This document shows positions 26,686-35,716 of a DNA stretch of 64,000 bases, in pieces (the stretch's first letter is position 1; each line of letters starts with the position of its first letter). A program made the translations under genes and the position numbers. This stretch comes from an uncultured Candidatus Melainabacteria bacterium (GTDB lineage: Bacteria > Cyanobacteriota > Vampirovibrionia > Gastranaerophilales > Gastranaerophilaceae). Below the pieces are notes generated by a model that searched no databases, was not told the origin of the DNA, and was given only the letters and a program-made list of their open reading frames with translations. The stretch spans positions 21,848-85,847 of the forward strand of contig CAKVIC010000010.1 of the NCBI GenBank assembly GCA_934754655.1. The letters run 5' to 3'.

Positions 26686-28404
26686 TTATTTATATAAAGG
26701 TGCTAATTTTTTTTCTTGTTGAGGAATTACACCTTCTGTGATTGATTGATAAACTCGATAATCAATTTCAGGGAAACAATTATCAATGCTTTCAATTTCA
26801 CTTAATTTAGCTTCGTCAATATTGCCATTTTCAATCATATCTGCGATAAAACTGAATCTGTCAACATGTTCATTAAATCTATCTGTTGCATAGTCTTTAG
26901 CTTGCCATGTTGTAATTAAGAATGGCCAATCTGAACTTTGCAATAACAAGTTCTCTCTTGCCAATTGGTTTAAAGCTCTATGTAACAATTTATCTTCCGG
27001 AATTTCAGAATGAGCATCTGTTATTGCGCTCATACGTTTTTCGCAAGAATGAATAATCGGCCACATCCATTCTGTTAAATGGTTCATCCAAACATAGAAA
27101 TGACCACCTTGACCCCAAGAAGATTCAGGTATTTGAATGGCTTCTTTGGGAGGATGCGCTGTTATGTATTCACCTGCGGTCATTCTTTCGACTTCCGGTA
27201 AATATTCGCTGAATTTTTTGATAACTTGTTTAATAAATTCCACGCCTTCAAACCACCAGTGACCAAATAACTCTGTATCAAATGATACCATAACAAGTCC
27301 TTCTTTATTTTTTGCTAACTTGTAATCATTTAATAAATGATAAATCAAAGTTGTATAATGGTCTGAATTTTCATTTATTTTATTCATTGCAAGAACCGGG
27401 TCATAAAGCATTTTGTCACCTAAATCTGTTGTTGGTGAAGTTACTCTCCAGTAGTGCATACCTGATTTTTCATCACGTCTGTGAAATTCTCTAAAACATC
27501 CATCCCCTGGGTAACCGTCGGCTGCTGACCAAACTTGATACCCTGCTCTATCATTACGTCCCATAACTGCAACTTGAGCATCAGGTAGCCAGTAAGCAGA
27601 ATACGTATCATAACCTGTTGCTGGTCTATCAGGTAGCGGAATATATTCAATATTACCATACATACCGATAACACGTCTGTTACCTATAGAGTTTCCACCT
27701 TCAATAACATGTGATTCAGTAAAGAAATATTGAATATCATTATTTTGTAAAGTAACTTCGATTGCTGGTCGCCAATGTTTTTTACCATCTTTACCAACAT
27801 ACTCATAGCCTTGTCTATAAGCACATTCCGGCAACCATGCGCCCATTGCTTTTTTGCCAAATAATCTTTTTGTAGTATCTTGACCGACTTTGAATTGAGC
27901 ATTTAAATTACTATCCGTTGCAAGCAAAGGTGAAAATCCATGCGTTGCACCGGAAGTTGTAATTTCAATACAACCCAAATCTTGATATTTTTTAAAATAT
28001 TTAATTAAGTTTTTTTCATATTTATTAACAAAATCATTTCTCAATTTATTCCATAAATCAAAATAATATTTTGCTAAATATTTTAAATGCTGTGAATGAG
28101 CGATTTTAGGATCCGGATAACGTTCCAAATCTTTTGATACAGCTTTGATTTGAGCGTCTATGTATTTTACAAAACCATTTTGCAAATGTTCATCATTAAG
28201 CTGTTCCGCTAAAATTGGGGTAATTCCAATAGTCAACTTTGCTTTAATTCCTTCATCATACAATTCAGAAATAGCATTTAAAAGAGGTACGTATGTTTCT
28301 GCCATACATTCATAAAGGTTTTCTTCACCAAATGGCCACATCCCAGCTTTTCTGTAATATGGCAAATGGCTGTGTAACATAAATACGAATTGTCCTACTG
28401 ACAT
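26686..28404 (-). CDS. GH57 alpha-glucan branching enzyme-type protein
   Basis: 572 residues. GH57 signatures: N-terminal FMLHSHLPYYRKAG, EITTSGATHGFSPLL, WLPECAYRQGYEYVG (nucleophile Glu near 190) and VSFDTELFGHWWFEG (acid Asp near 375). The HWWFEG form and the helical C-terminal domain are typical of GH57 1,4-alpha-glucan branching enzymes (DUF1957 group). It would introduce alpha-1,6 branches into glycogen, complementing glgC and the GH13-like enzyme. Cytosolic. GGAGG precedes the ATG. Transcribed toward a shared terminator with the ABC permease gene. Confidence 0.9.
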   Translation of the reverse strand: MSVGQFVFMLHSHLPYYRKAGMWPFGEENLYECMAETYVPLLNAISELYDEGIKAKLTIGITPILAEQLNDEHLQNGFVKYIDAQIKAVSKDLERYPDPKIAHSQHLKYLAKYYFDLWNKLRNDFVNKYEKNLIKYFKKYQDLGCIEITTSGATHGFSPLLATDSNLNAQFKVGQDTTKRLFGKKAMGAWLPECAYRQGYEYVGKDGKKHWRPAIEVTLQNNDIQYFFTESHVIEGGNSIGNRRVIGMYGNIEYIPLPDRPATGYDTYSAYWLPDAQVAVMGRNDRAGYQVWSAADGYPGDGCFREFHRRDEKSGMHYWRVTSPTTDLGDKMLYDPVLAMNKINENSDHYTTLIYHLLNDYKLAKNKEGLVMVSFDTELFGHWWFEGVEFIKQVIKKFSEYLPEVERMTAGEYITAHPPKEAIQIPESSWGQGGHFYVWMNHLTEWMWPIIHSCEKRMSAITDAHSEIPEDKLLHRALNQLARENLLLQSSDWPFLITTWQAKDYATDRFNEHVDRFSFIADMIENGNIDEAKLSEIESIDNCFPEIDYRVYQSITEGVIPQQEKKLAPLYK

Positions 28405-28579
28405 TTTTGCCTCCGTTCGTGTTTTTTTTATATATTTTTACATTATTATTTATAACACAATAATAAAAAAAAGTAACCCTTTGGTATTAGTTAATTAGAA
28501 TAATGTTACAATTGTTAACTTTGGTTTCAAGATTTTAACGAAATTTTCTAGTATATAATGATTATATTTTCAAAATTTA

Positions 28580-29407
28580 TCAACCAATTGCGAATACAAA
28601 ATTATTATTTGCGCTGCATGTAGAACAAAAATCTGTTTCTGCAGAAACACTGTCAGAATAGTTTTTGAAGCTTGAGCCGACTCGTCCTCTAAAATCTCCT
28701 GATAAATATGGACATGAATAAATTCCTGTTTCTGCAAGCATTCTTCCATACATGCAATCTGTTTTTTCTGACATCATTGAATATTCAGGTTCTTGATTTT
28801 TTTCATAAGAATTCACTATTTGTAAATCTGTATTTTTTATATTGTGTGACGTAAATATCTCTTCAAAATTTTGTTGTAATATTTCTGACGTTAGATTAAA
28901 GCAATTTTGTATAACAAGAACTGAAGAAAAATCGTACCTTGATAGTGTTGATAATGCAAAAATTGTTTGTCTATAATTTCCTCTATATTTTGCACTATCA
29001 CTTTCTTTTTCTAGAAAATGTGTTAGTGAAAGCCTAAAGAAAATTTGGTTTTGTCCTTCATCTTCAACTTTTTTTAAAAAACGAATTTTCTTTTCATTCA
29101 AAAAGCTTCCATTAGTGCAAATACAAACATTGCAACGTTTTAAACAAAGTCTTAAAATTGCATTAAAATCAGGATGTGTCATAGGTTCCGCTCCTGTTAA
29201 ATATATGCAATATAAATTATTAGATTTGGTATCTTCTAATGCTTCTTTAATTTTGTCTATTGAAATAAAATCTTTTATTTGTTTTTTATCTGAAAATTGT
29301 AAATAACAAGTTTTACAGTGTTGATTACAATTTTTTGCAGTCATTTCAATAAAAAGATTGTTTAGCTCCTTTAATTTATAAATCGGAGCTGTGCAGATAC
29401 TAGCCAT
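28580..29407 (-). CDS. Radical SAM protein
   Basis: 275 residues. The 4Fe-4S motif CNQHCKTC (Cys27, Cys31, Cys34; CX3CX2C) is followed by YLTGAEPMTHPDF (GGE-like SAM motif as TGAEP) and ICTNGSFLN. Near the C-terminus a second set of cysteines (SCPYLSGDFRGRVG, then DFCSTCSANN) suggests a shortened SPASM/twitch-like auxiliary cluster. Such proteins mature peptides or modify small molecules; no obvious peptide substrate gene is adjacent. GGAGG lies upstream of the ATG. 172 nt upstream of the GH57 start on the same strand, with separate transcription likely. Confidence 0.85.
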   Translation of the reverse strand: MASICTAPIYKLKELNNLFIEMTAKNCNQHCKTCYLQFSDKKQIKDFISIDKIKEALEDTKSNNLYCIYLTGAEPMTHPDFNAILRLCLKRCNVCICTNGSFLNEKKIRFLKKVEDEGQNQIFFRLSLTHFLEKESDSAKYRGNYRQTIFALSTLSRYDFSSVLVIQNCFNLTSEILQQNFEEIFTSHNIKNTDLQIVNSYEKNQEPEYSMMSEKTDCMYGRMLAETGIYSCPYLSGDFRGRVGSSFKNYSDSVSAETDFCSTCSANNNFVFAIG

Positions 29408-29602
29408 AAACCCTCCTCAGTTAATTTTTCAATAATATTTTATTGTGAAAAATATATAAAAAAAATTATCAAGGTGGCGAATTTATTTTTATTTTTTTGA
29501 GTTTGTGGAAAAACTATTTAAACTTAGAAGAACGGTTTCAAGTCAGGTCGTGTGCTATTCCACATCCTCTTTTATTAATAAAATTGATGAAAAACTAGAA
29601 AT

Positions 29603-30433
29603 TTATGAATTGTTAGTGTCATCATTTGAGGTTTCTTGATTAGAATTAGAAGGTGATTCCAGCTCTTCTGCTTTTGCGAAATCAGTCTTTCTATCATTAA
29701 ATTTATTCGGATTTAATAAATATGCTTTTGTTAAACTATCGTTACCGGTGATTTCACCAAAATTATTAACTAAGAATTTATATTGGTTTGGCTCCAAACA
29801 AGAGGTGCTATAAGAGCAATCGTCTTTATTATCTTTTCTTGGAATAGTTAATTCAATGTTGTATGTTAATCCGGTGCTTGAAATATATGGTGATTTGGGC
29901 GCGGTTCCGCTTTCTAACTTTATTTTACAGCTTATGCTAGGGCTTAATTGAAATTCTGCGTAATCTGTTGTCGAATTAGCGTGTTCATAATATTTTTTTT
30001 CAACAATATTAGTATCTTCTGTAGCTAAATAAACTAGCATTAAATTAGGATACTTACTGTTTCCTGTAGTTTCTTTACTGTTTTCTGTAGTTTTGTCGTA
30101 TGCAAAACTTTGAGATGAATCATAATATAAAGCATCATATCGATAAGGGCTTTGTGCACAACCTAACCCTTGGCAGGCGCGTTTGTAGCGATGATAATTA
30201 CCATAAGCTTCTTGTGAATCTTTGTTTCTGTCGCCAACATAATCGTAATATATCATGCTGTTGTTTAAAAGGTTTTGTGTCGTTTCAGAGAGCGCATTGT
30301 AGGCTTTTAAAACTTCAACTTTATTTTTATCAGGTAGAATTGCGCTTGACATTGGCGTGATTATTGCTGCAACAATTCCAACAACTGCAAGTGCTACTAA
30401 TATTTCTGACAAGGAAAAACCATATTTTTTCAT
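29603..30433 (-). CDS. Type IV pilin-like (pseudopilin) protein
   Basis: 276 residues. Classic class III N-terminus: short leader MKKYG, cleavage before FSLSEILVALAVVGIVAAII, with the Glu at mature position 5. The mature body is large (about 270 residues) with repeated cysteines (RACQGLGC; DDCSYSTSCLEP) that could form disulfides, and a Ser/Asn/Thr-rich tail. It probably is a minor or major pilin or pseudopilin exported and assembled by a T4P/T2S machine encoded elsewhere. AGGAG precedes the ATG. Confidence 0.88.
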   Translation of the reverse strand: MKKYGFSLSEILVALAVVGIVAAIITPMSSAILPDKNKVEVLKAYNALSETTQNLLNNSMIYYDYVGDRNKDSQEAYGNYHRYKRACQGLGCAQSPYRYDALYYDSSQSFAYDKTTENSKETTGNSKYPNLMLVYLATEDTNIVEKKYYEHANSTTDYAEFQLSPSISCKIKLESGTAPKSPYISSTGLTYNIELTIPRKDNKDDCSYSTSCLEPNQYKFLVNNFGEITGNDSLTKAYLLNPNKFNDRKTDFAKAEELESPSNSNQETSNDDTNNS

Positions 30434-30524
30434 TATATAAAGCTCCTGTTAATTATTCATACTTTATTCTATTTTAGCATATTTTGATAAAATATATAGT
30501 GCGTTAAAGAAAATCTTAAAAACT

Positions 30525-31646
30525 TTAATCAGGTAATGTAATTTTTCCCATAACTGTTCTATTTTTAGCTCCTGTGCAGGTCGGAATATTATTAGGTATA
30601 TTATAAAAATTGCAGTAACCTAAAAGTGCAAATGCCATGACTTCCTTGAAATTATTTGAAATTCCATAATCTTCATGGGTTTTTAATTCGATATGTTTTG
30701 GCAAATAATTTCTTAAAAATTTCATCATAGTTTTGTTATAAGCTCCTCCGCCACCGACAATTACTGTGTCAATATCAGCTTTTTCATATACAAAGCGTTC
30801 ATAAGATTGAGCAATATTTTTTGCAGTTAAAGCTGTTAATGTTGCGATAATGTCTTTTTTATCATCCGGAGCTGTTTTAAGAATATTTTCTATATATTGT
30901 GTTGAAAAATATTCTCTACCGGTAGTTTTGGGCGGTGAGATATAATAATATTCATCTTGCATAAGACAATCCAGCCAACTTTCACAAATATTTCCGGAAT
31001 TTGCAATTTCTCCATCTTTGTCAAATTTTTGATTGAAAAACTTTTGTACACAATAGTCAATCATTATATTTCCGCATCCGTTATCAAATCCAAAGGTTTC
31101 GCAGTTGTCAGATACTACCGTGACATTAGAAATCCCGCCAATATTTTGTATAAGTGAGTTTTTAAACCACTTTTCGTCAGCAAAACACACTAATGGTGCG
31201 CCTTGACCATTACATGCTATATCTTTGCTTCTAAAATCAGATATAACCATGCATCTTGTATCGTGCGCTATAATTGAGCTTTCTCCTATTTGCAAAGTGC
31301 TTTTTAAAGAAATATTATCAAGTTTTTCGTCATAAGGATAATGATAAACAGTTTGTCCATGGCTGGAAATAAAATCAGGTTTCCCGAATTCTTCAATTAA
31401 AATTTTAGCTGCATTTGCAAAACATTTACCAATCGCAAAATTTAGTTGGCATAAATCTTTTATATTAATTTCACCGCGAAAAGCTGAAAAAATTTTTGCT
31501 CTGATATGTTCAGGATATGAATAATTAATACCTTTTATGAGTTTTACGCTCATATCCGGCGCAACTTCACAAAGTCCGGCATCGATTGAATCACACGAAG
31601 TACCAGACATTAAACCTATAACTTTTTTAGTTTCTTTATCTTCCAT
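30525..31646 (-). CDS. anmK: Anhydro-N-acetylmuramic acid kinase
   Basis: 373 residues. It phosphorylates and hydrolyses 1,6-anhydro-MurNAc during peptidoglycan recycling. Signatures: GLMSGTSCDSIDAG at the N-terminus (phosphate loop), SSHGQTVYHYP, NIGGISNVT, FDNGCGNIMID and IVGGGGAYN. Length fits the family. It starts 2 nt after the manC-like stop codon, so the two are co-translated. Last gene of the folK-baiN-manC-anmK group. Confidence 0.95.
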   Translation of the reverse strand: MEDKETKKVIGLMSGTSCDSIDAGLCEVAPDMSVKLIKGINYSYPEHIRAKIFSAFRGEINIKDLCQLNFAIGKCFANAAKILIEEFGKPDFISSHGQTVYHYPYDEKLDNISLKSTLQIGESSIIAHDTRCMVISDFRSKDIACNGQGAPLVCFADEKWFKNSLIQNIGGISNVTVVSDNCETFGFDNGCGNIMIDYCVQKFFNQKFDKDGEIANSGNICESWLDCLMQDEYYYISPPKTTGREYFSTQYIENILKTAPDDKKDIIATLTALTAKNIAQSYERFVYEKADIDTVIVGGGGAYNKTMMKFLRNYLPKHIELKTHEDYGISNNFKEVMAFALLGYCNFYNIPNNIPTCTGAKNRTVMGKITLPD

Positions 31647-31648
31647 TT

Positions 31649-33037
31649 TTAAACTCTGCCATATATATCTTCGTAACGTACAATGTCTTCTTCAATAAGT
31701 AAATCGCCTTTTTGAACTTCAGTAATTTTTAAATCTTCATTAAAAGGGTTTTGCAAAGAATGAATCGCTTTAAGTGGTATATCAATGCTTTGTCCGGCAT
31801 CTAAAATATATTCATTTTGGTCTAAAATAACTTTGGCTTTACCTTTTAATACAACCCAGTGTTCACTTCTATGGTTGTGAGATTGAAGAGAGAGTTTTTG
31901 TTGCGGATTAACGTGTATCAGTTTTGTTAAAAATCCTTTACCTTGCGCTAAAACAGTGTAATATCCCCAAGGACGATAAACTGTTTTGTGTACAAGATGA
32001 GTGTTATTTTTTTGCTCTTTTAATGTTTCAAAAATATTTTTTACTTCTTGAACCTTGTTTGCCTTACAGGCAAGAACTGCATCTTCTGTTTCAATTAAAA
32101 TAATATCTTCAAGTCCAATCGTTGCAATGAGTTTTGACGAAGAATAAATTAATGAATTTTTTGATTCAAAATCTAAAATATTACCGATTTTAACATTACC
32201 ATTTGCATCTTTTTTGCTTACATCATAAACAGATTTCCAACTTCCTAAATCTTTCCAATCGCTTGCTAATTCTATTAAAGCGAGTTTGTCTGTTTTCTCC
32301 ATAATTGCATAGTCTATTGAAATATTAGGCAATTTTTCAAAGTCAGCCGGCTTAATTTCATAATTTTTTAAATCAAAAATTTTTAAGCAATTATAAATAT
32401 CAGGAGTGTATTTTTTAGCTTCGTTTAAAAGTGTAGAAGCTTTAAATACAAAAATTCCGCTATTCCAATAATAACTTGAGTCTTTGATTAAATCAGAGGC
32501 ATTTTGTTCTGTTGGTTTTTCTATAAAATTTTCAACTTTATAACCATTTTCAATTTTTTGAGAATTAATTTTAACATAACCATAACCATTTTCCGGATAA
32601 GTAGGCTTGATTCCTAAAGTTACAATAAAACCTTGTTCCGCTAATGATTCTGCCTGTTTTAAAGATTCTGCAAAAGCTTTTTTGTCTTTTATCAGATGGT
32701 CAGACGGAAAAACAGCAATAATAGGGTCTTTAGCGTGGTTTTCCATAATATATTTGGTTGCAAATAGAATTGCAGGTGCTGTATTTTTAGATACAGGCTC
32801 TGATAATATGGTAGGGTCTTGAACTAATGAGGATAGTTGATATTTTATATTAGAAAAATGTGAAATTAATGTCGTAGTTAAAATATTTTTTTCGTCAATA
32901 AATTCTTTCAGGCGTAAAAAAGTTTCTTGTAATAAACTTTTTGATTCGCAGATGTTTTGTAATTGTTTTGGATAAAGTTCTCTAGATAAAGGCCATAAGC
33001 GACTTCCTGAACCTCCTGCTAAAATTAATCCGTACAT
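31649..33037 (-). CDS. manC: Mannose-1-phosphate guanylyltransferase (ManC/AlgA type)
   Basis: 462 residues. N-terminal nucleotidyltransferase domain (LILAGGSGSRLWPLSRELYP), FPSDHLI metal site, FIEKPT; C-terminal cupin isomerase-like domain from ~345 (RPWGYYTVLAQG, KLSLQSHNHRSEHWVVLKG). It makes GDP-mannose; the cupin domain may give mannose-6-phosphate isomerase activity as in AlgA. GDP-mannose feeds glycan or LPS/capsule synthesis. Co-transcribed with anmK; 82 nt downstream of the BaiN-type gene. Confidence 0.94.
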   Translation of the reverse strand: MYGLILAGGSGSRLWPLSRELYPKQLQNICESKSLLQETFLRLKEFIDEKNILTTTLISHFSNIKYQLSSLVQDPTILSEPVSKNTAPAILFATKYIMENHAKDPIIAVFPSDHLIKDKKAFAESLKQAESLAEQGFIVTLGIKPTYPENGYGYVKINSQKIENGYKVENFIEKPTEQNASDLIKDSSYYWNSGIFVFKASTLLNEAKKYTPDIYNCLKIFDLKNYEIKPADFEKLPNISIDYAIMEKTDKLALIELASDWKDLGSWKSVYDVSKKDANGNVKIGNILDFESKNSLIYSSSKLIATIGLEDIILIETEDAVLACKANKVQEVKNIFETLKEQKNNTHLVHKTVYRPWGYYTVLAQGKGFLTKLIHVNPQQKLSLQSHNHRSEHWVVLKGKAKVILDQNEYILDAGQSIDIPLKAIHSLQNPFNEDLKITEVQKGDLLIEEDIVRYEDIYGRV

Positions 33038-33119
33038 AATAACCCTCTTAATTCTTTATATTATAAGTTTAGCATAAAAAATTTTGAGTTTGTTTTTTCT
33101 CTGTTTTTTTATGATTGTG

Positions 33120-34283
33120 TTATTGTTTTTCTTTTTCCTTAAGTATTGCATTTGCGCATACAAAAGCTGTGGACCAAGCGTTTTGTAAGTTAAATCCGCC
33201 ACAATCTCCATCAATATCTAAAATTTCGCCAAGTGCATACAAATTACTGTATTTTTTAAATTCCATATTTTTAGGATTAATTTCTTTTAAATCAATTCCG
33301 CCTGCCGTAACGGTTTCTTCGCCTTTATTTGTGCCAGTTACTAAAACTTCGAATGAATGTATATTTTCTAAAATCATATCCCGCATTTTGCCATTTATAA
33401 AGTGTGATTTTAAACTCTTTTCAATTTTTAATTTTTTTAAAATCTCGTAAGCAATTTTTTGTGGAATAAATTCTGTTAGAACATTTTTAATTTCTTTGTG
33501 TGGGTTATTATTTAAAATATCTTGAAGATTTTCTAAGTTGGGGCATAAATCAATTTTTAATTTATAAGGATAAGTTTTGTAGGCATTAATAGATGAGATT
33601 TTATAAATCAAAGGCCCTGAAATCCCGAAATGTGTAAATAAAATATCTCCATGTAAATTTTCGCACACGCAATTTTTTATAATAACACCGCTTAAATTTT
33701 GAGGTGGATTAACGATGTTTAACCCAACTAGTGCTGGCTTTTGAGGGATAAATTTTATATCTAAATCCTTTAAGATTTCGCTACCGGAATGACCACCAAT
33801 TGAAATAATAACTTTGTAAAAAAAATATTTTTTCATATCAGTAATTATTTCAAAACCTTTTGTTTTAGGGATAATTTTTGTAACCTTTTCATTAATAATT
33901 TTAGCTGAAGTTATTTGATTTATGATTTTATTTTGCACATCTTTAGAACTGTTGGAAATTGGAAATATGCGATTATCGTTTTGAATATAGGTTTTAATTC
34001 CGATTTTATCAAACATTTCTAATGTTTCAGCTGTTGAAAATTGTGCAAAAATTGAATATAAAAATTTCTCGCCGCGAGGATAATGTTTTGCCAATTCCTT
34101 AAAATCAAATTCTGCATGCGCTAAATTACAACGTCCACCGCCGGTTGGTAATAATGTGTGCAACAATTTTCCTTTTTCAAAAATTACTACATCTAGTCCC
34201 AATTGTAACAAAAAATAAGCACATATACAGCCAGAAGCTCCACCACCAATTATTGCAATTTTATTTTTGCAAGCTTTAACCAT
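33120..34283 (-). CDS. BaiN/HI0933-family FAD-dependent oxidoreductase
   Basis: 387 residues. N-terminal dinucleotide-binding IIGGGASGCICAYFLLQLG, then GGGRCN, IGGHSGSEILKDL in the middle, and the C-terminal VTAGGIDLKEINP plus GDCGGFNLQNAWSTA that close the FAD site; this is the YhiN/HI0933 (BaiN, RdsA) family. The physiological substrate is unclear in most organisms. Start codon abuts the folK stop codon with no gap, so translation is coupled. Confidence 0.92.
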   Translation of the reverse strand: MVKACKNKIAIIGGGASGCICAYFLLQLGLDVVIFEKGKLLHTLLPTGGGRCNLAHAEFDFKELAKHYPRGEKFLYSIFAQFSTAETLEMFDKIGIKTYIQNDNRIFPISNSSKDVQNKIINQITSAKIINEKVTKIIPKTKGFEIITDMKKYFFYKVIISIGGHSGSEILKDLDIKFIPQKPALVGLNIVNPPQNLSGVIIKNCVCENLHGDILFTHFGISGPLIYKISSINAYKTYPYKLKIDLCPNLENLQDILNNNPHKEIKNVLTEFIPQKIAYEILKKLKIEKSLKSHFINGKMRDMILENIHSFEVLVTGTNKGEETVTAGGIDLKEINPKNMEFKKYSNLYALGEILDIDGDCGGFNLQNAWSTAFVCANAILKEKEKQ

Positions 34284-34808
34284 CTAAAATTCCAAATCGC
34301 CAGTTTCAATTCTAGTGCCATATAAACATATAGATTCAGGATTCTCTAGCTCATCATAAAGTTCTTCTATTGTTTTGCCAAATACTGGATGGACGAAATC
34401 TTGTGCAATTTCAAGCATTGGAACTAATGTAAATGCTCTTAAATGGACACTTTTGTGAGGAATCGTTAAAAATTCTGTTTTCATAATCAAAGAGTTATAA
34501 AACAAAATATCAATATCAATAGTTCTATCTTTGTATTCTTTTGAATCATTGTCACGCTTTCTGCCCAGTAAAGTTTCAATTCTTTGGCATTCAGCTAATA
34601 ATAATTCTGGAGTTAAGGTTGTCGTTATTTGTATAACGGCGTTTACAAACCACTTGTCAGAAACCATTTGACAAGGTTCACTTTCATAAAATGATGATGC
34701 TGCAACAATATTAATAAAAGAGTTTGCGCCAAGCATATTTGTTGCTTGTTGAATATAGCCAACTCTATCACCTATATTTGAACCTAATGATAAATAAACT
34801 ATTGCCAT
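34284..34808 (-). CDS. folK: 6-hydroxymethyl-7,8-dihydropterin pyrophosphokinase
   Basis: 174 residues; folate pathway. SLGSNIGDR at residues 6-14, SSFYESEPC, WFVNAVIQI, and LLGRKRDNDSKEYKDRTIDIDILFY carry the pterin- and Mg-ATP-binding residues; IPHKSVHLRAFTLVPM follows. The family N-terminus (MAxVYLSLGSN) fixes the ATG at 34808. There is no Shine-Dalgarno, and a consensus promoter ends 6 nt before the ATG, so the mRNA is probably leaderless. First gene of the cluster with the BaiN-type oxidoreductase, manC and anmK. Confidence 0.96.
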   Translation of the reverse strand: MAIVYLSLGSNIGDRVGYIQQATNMLGANSFINIVAASSFYESEPCQMVSDKWFVNAVIQITTTLTPELLLAECQRIETLLGRKRDNDSKEYKDRTIDIDILFYNSLIMKTEFLTIPHKSVHLRAFTLVPMLEIAQDFVHPVFGKTIEELYDELENPESICLYGTRIETGDLEF

Positions 34809-34814
34809 ATCTTG

Positions 34815-34844
34815 ATTTTACAGCAACTTCAAAAACATTGTCAA
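34815..34844 (-). promoter_or_regulatory. folK promoter, positioned for a leaderless transcript
   Basis: Minus strand: perfect -35 TTGACA (34844-34839), 18-nt spacer, -10 TAAAAT (34820-34815), then 6 nt to the ATG. The expected transcription start falls on the first base of the start codon. Confidence 0.65.
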
Positions 34845-34851
34845 TGTTTTT
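34831..34851. promoter_or_regulatory. Perfect 21-bp palindrome over the folK -35 box
   Basis: AAAAACATTG, a central T, CAATGTTTTT: an exact inverted repeat overlapping the -35 hexamer. The position suits a repressor operator. As RNA it would be upstream of the start site, so a transcript hairpin role is unlikely. Confidence 0.5.
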
Positions 34852-34858
34852 ATAATAC

Positions 34859-34893
34859 GAGGATGAGAAAAAAGTCGAAAAATGACAAATTAT
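34859..34893. repeat. 35-bp intergenic motif, copy 2
   Basis: 30 of 35 bases identical to 25092-25126, without gaps. It lies just upstream of the folK promoter palindrome in the same relative orientation as copy 1 upstream of tRNA-Glu. Confidence 0.6.
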
Positions 34894-34984
34894 AGAAATA
34901 TATTAGGTTTCGTGCTACAATATTTTTGTCCGATAGATTTGGATACTATTAATGATGAAAAAAGAATCTCATACAAATTGATTA

Positions 34985-35012
34985 TTGTTTAATCGTTGCG
35001 ATATAGTATAAT
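34985..35012 (+). promoter_or_regulatory. clpP promoter
   Basis: TTGTTT, 16 nt, perfect TATAAT (35007-35012), about 49 nt before the clpP ATG, with AAGAAAGGAAAA (Shine-Dalgarno) in between. Confidence 0.6.
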
Positions 35013-35061
35013 TAAAATAATTAAAATGAGATAATTGTAAAATTAAGAAAGGAAAATTAAG

Positions 35062-35643
35062 ATGAGTTTTGTACCTGTAGTTATAGAACAATCAAGCAGA
35101 GGTGAACGTTCTTTTGATATTTTCTCAAGATTGTTGAGAGAAAGAATTATTTTTTTAGGAACGCAAATTGATGATATGGTTGCAAACCTTGTTGTTGCAC
35201 AGTTACTTTTGCTAGATAGTGAAAATCCTGAAAAAGATATTATGTTATATATAAATTCTCCAGGAGGTAGCGTTACTGCCGGTTTAGCAATATATGATAC
35301 AATGCAACACATCAGAGCGGATGTTTCAACTATTTGTTTAGGTCAAGCAGCTTCTATGGGTGCATTCTTGTTATGTTCAGGTGCGAAAGGCAAGAGAATG
35401 GCTCTTCCTCATTCAAGAGTTCTTATTCACCAACCTCTAGGTGGTGCACAAGGACAAGCAACAGATATTGAAATTCAAGCGCAAGAAATTTTAAGAATCA
35501 AAAAGAACTTGAACGAAATAATGGCTGCTAATACAGGTCAATCAATTAAGAAAATTGAAAAAGACACAGATAGAGATTATATCATGACTCCTCAAGAAGC
35601 TCTTGAATATGGTATGATTGATAAAGTGATTACAAAAGAGTAA
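35062..35643 (+). CDS. clpP: ATP-dependent Clp protease proteolytic subunit
   Basis: 193 residues. Catalytic triad visible: Ser98 in GQAASMGAFLL, His123 in SRVLIHQPLGG, Asp near 172 in DTDRDYIMTPQEA. The N-terminal axial-loop region VPVVIEQSSRGERSFDI is typical. Forms the tetradecameric chamber used with ClpX, whose gene follows 73 nt downstream. Confidence 0.98.
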   Translation: MSFVPVVIEQSSRGERSFDIFSRLLRERIIFLGTQIDDMVANLVVAQLLLLDSENPEKDIMLYINSPGGSVTAGLAIYDTMQHIRADVSTICLGQAASMGAFLLCSGAKGKRMALPHSRVLIHQPLGGAQGQATDIEIQAQEILRIKKNLNEIMAANTGQSIKKIEKDTDRDYIMTPQEALEYGMIDKVITKE

Positions 35644-35716
35644 GTACAAATTTAAATGAGGATGCGAAGGTATCCTATATTATCCATATAAGGGAAAATA
35701 CAGACTGGAGAAAAAA

